Shown piece by piece: positions 4,847 through 5,213 of a stretch of DNA of 5,213 bases. The DNA lies in assembly GCA_946611445.1 (NCBI GenBank), contig CAMODP010000135.1:1-5213 (forward strand), in the 5' to 3' direction. A program made the translations under genes and the position numbers. The stretch comes from an uncultured Eubacterium sp. GTDB taxonomy: Bacteria; Bacillota; Clostridia; Lachnospirales; Lachnospiraceae. Position 1 is the first letter of the stretch. Every line of letters starts with the position of its first letter. The notes below the pieces were generated by a model. It was not told where the DNA came from. It ran no database searches and worked only from the letters and a program-made list of their open reading frames with translations.

Positions 4847-5213
4847 ATGGCATTTTGCCCGAACTGCGGATCTTCGCTGCCTGAAGGCAGCAATCACTGT
4901 CCAAACTGCGGCGCGCCTGTCACCCCTGCTCCGACGGATCAGGCCGGCGGCACTTCGTACCAGCAGCAGAATCCATTCGACCCCGCATACAATCAGCAGC
5001 AGAACTCTTTCGACTCTGCGTACAATCAGCAGCCCTATGGACAGCTTAACCAGCCCTATGCCCGGGAGACCGTTCCGATGGTTCCGACCGGAGGCCTGAT
5101 GGCCTGGGCGATCATCACGCTTCTGCTCTGCACAATTCCCGGCATCGTCGCCCTGGTCAAGGTAAACGGGATCAATAAATGTATGACCGTCGAGGAACAG
5201 CAGCAGAAAATCA
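4847..5213 (+). CDS. Zinc-ribbon membrane protein with CD225/dispanin-like domain, 3' end off the right edge
   Basis: The start is well supported by GGGAGG 8 nt before the ATG. The 122 visible residues begin with a double-CxxC zinc ribbon (Cys4-x2-Cys7 in MAFCPNCGSS and Cys18-x2-Cys21 in CPNCGAP), which probably binds one zinc. A flexible Q/N/P/Y-rich linker follows (about 26-80) and contains two 11-residue repeats, QQQNxFDxAYN, at 39-49 and 50-60. A membrane segment then starts near residue 84 (LMAWAIITLLLCTIPGIVALV) and leads into KVNGINKCMTVEEQQQKI. The WAI...C.IPGIVALVKVN pattern resembles the CD225/dispanin family. These proteins are small membrane proteins of unknown bacterial role. The C-terminus is missing, so the number of membrane passes cannot be judged. 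Confidence 0.8.
   Translation, partial: MAFCPNCGSSLPEGSNHCPNCGAPVTPAPTDQAGGTSYQQQNPFDPAYNQQQNSFDSAYNQQPYGQLNQPYARETVPMVPTGGLMAWAIITLLLCTIPGIVALVKVNGINKCMTVEEQQQKI
4961..5026 (+). repeat. Tandem 33-bp duplication inside the zinc-ribbon gene
   Basis: Two adjacent 33-bp units, 4961-4993 and 4994-5026, match at 27 of 33 positions and encode QQQNPFDPAYN and QQQNSFDSAYN. The copies have drifted mostly at third positions and at two Pro/Ser codons. The duplication lengthens the linker between the zinc ribbon and the membrane segment. Confidence 0.8.

Noticed and set aside
4603..4884. Plus-strand open frame across the repeat pair before the zinc-ribbon gene
   Set aside because: It is made largely of repeat-encoded peptide (RGQTCVS and RSDPCLL types) and overlaps the well-supported start at 4847 in another frame.

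Overview
The window looks like a piece of a Clostridia genome, most likely Lachnospiraceae or a close gut/rumen relative. This is inferred from the protein types: a BglB-like GH3 beta-glucosidase, an RsbW/STAS partner-switch pair, a DUF554 membrane protein, a DUF2752 protein and a zinc-ribbon/CD225-like protein. Strong AGGAGG-like ribosome binding sites and a moderately GC-rich, Gram-positive-like base composition agree. No marker gene fixes the species.

Layout. Positions 1-2143 (minus strand) are one open frame that runs off the left edge. It encodes a glycoside hydrolase family 3 protein that looks chimeric. A cytosolic-type GH3 catalytic barrel (residues 1 to about 280) joins in frame to the back half of a second, inverted-order GH3 enzyme (the end of an Fn3-like domain plus another GH3 barrel). 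The GH3_C domain expected in each parent is absent. Upstream on the same strand lie a STAS anti-sigma-factor antagonist (2221-2523) and an RsbW-type anti-sigma kinase (2561-2968), which form an operon. A 226-bp intergenic region follows, then a DUF554 membrane protein (3195-3905, minus). A 269-bp divergent region separates it from a plus-strand DUF2752 membrane protein (4175-4606). After a further 240 bp comes a zinc-ribbon/CD225-like membrane protein (from 4847), cut by the right edge. No gene-free stretch exceeds 300 bases.

The most striking non-coding signal is a family of palindromic repeats built on GGAGACAGGGGTCAGA and its complement. It occupies all three intergenic regions between 2969 and 4846: a single perfect hairpin (3144-3174), a head-to-head pair forming a perfect 31-bp stem (3941-4035), a diverged palindrome (4124-4149) and a second pair forming a perfect 28-bp stem (4728-4811), with partial half-copies beside the first two. 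The two paired elements differ at one stem position, and that change is matched on the opposite arm. The organisation resembles REP/BIME elements mobilised by REP-associated tyrosine transposases, but no transposase lies in the window.

How the genes work together. The kinase and STAS protein should form a partner switch in which the kinase binds either a client (classically a sigma factor) or the unphosphorylated STAS protein. Neither the SpoIIE/RsbU-type phosphatase nor the sigma factor is present here. The GH3 gene may be co-transcribed with them, 77 bp downstream. DUF554, DUF2752 and the CD225-like protein are membrane proteins of unknown role, and several of their 5' leaders appear to contain the palindromic repeats.
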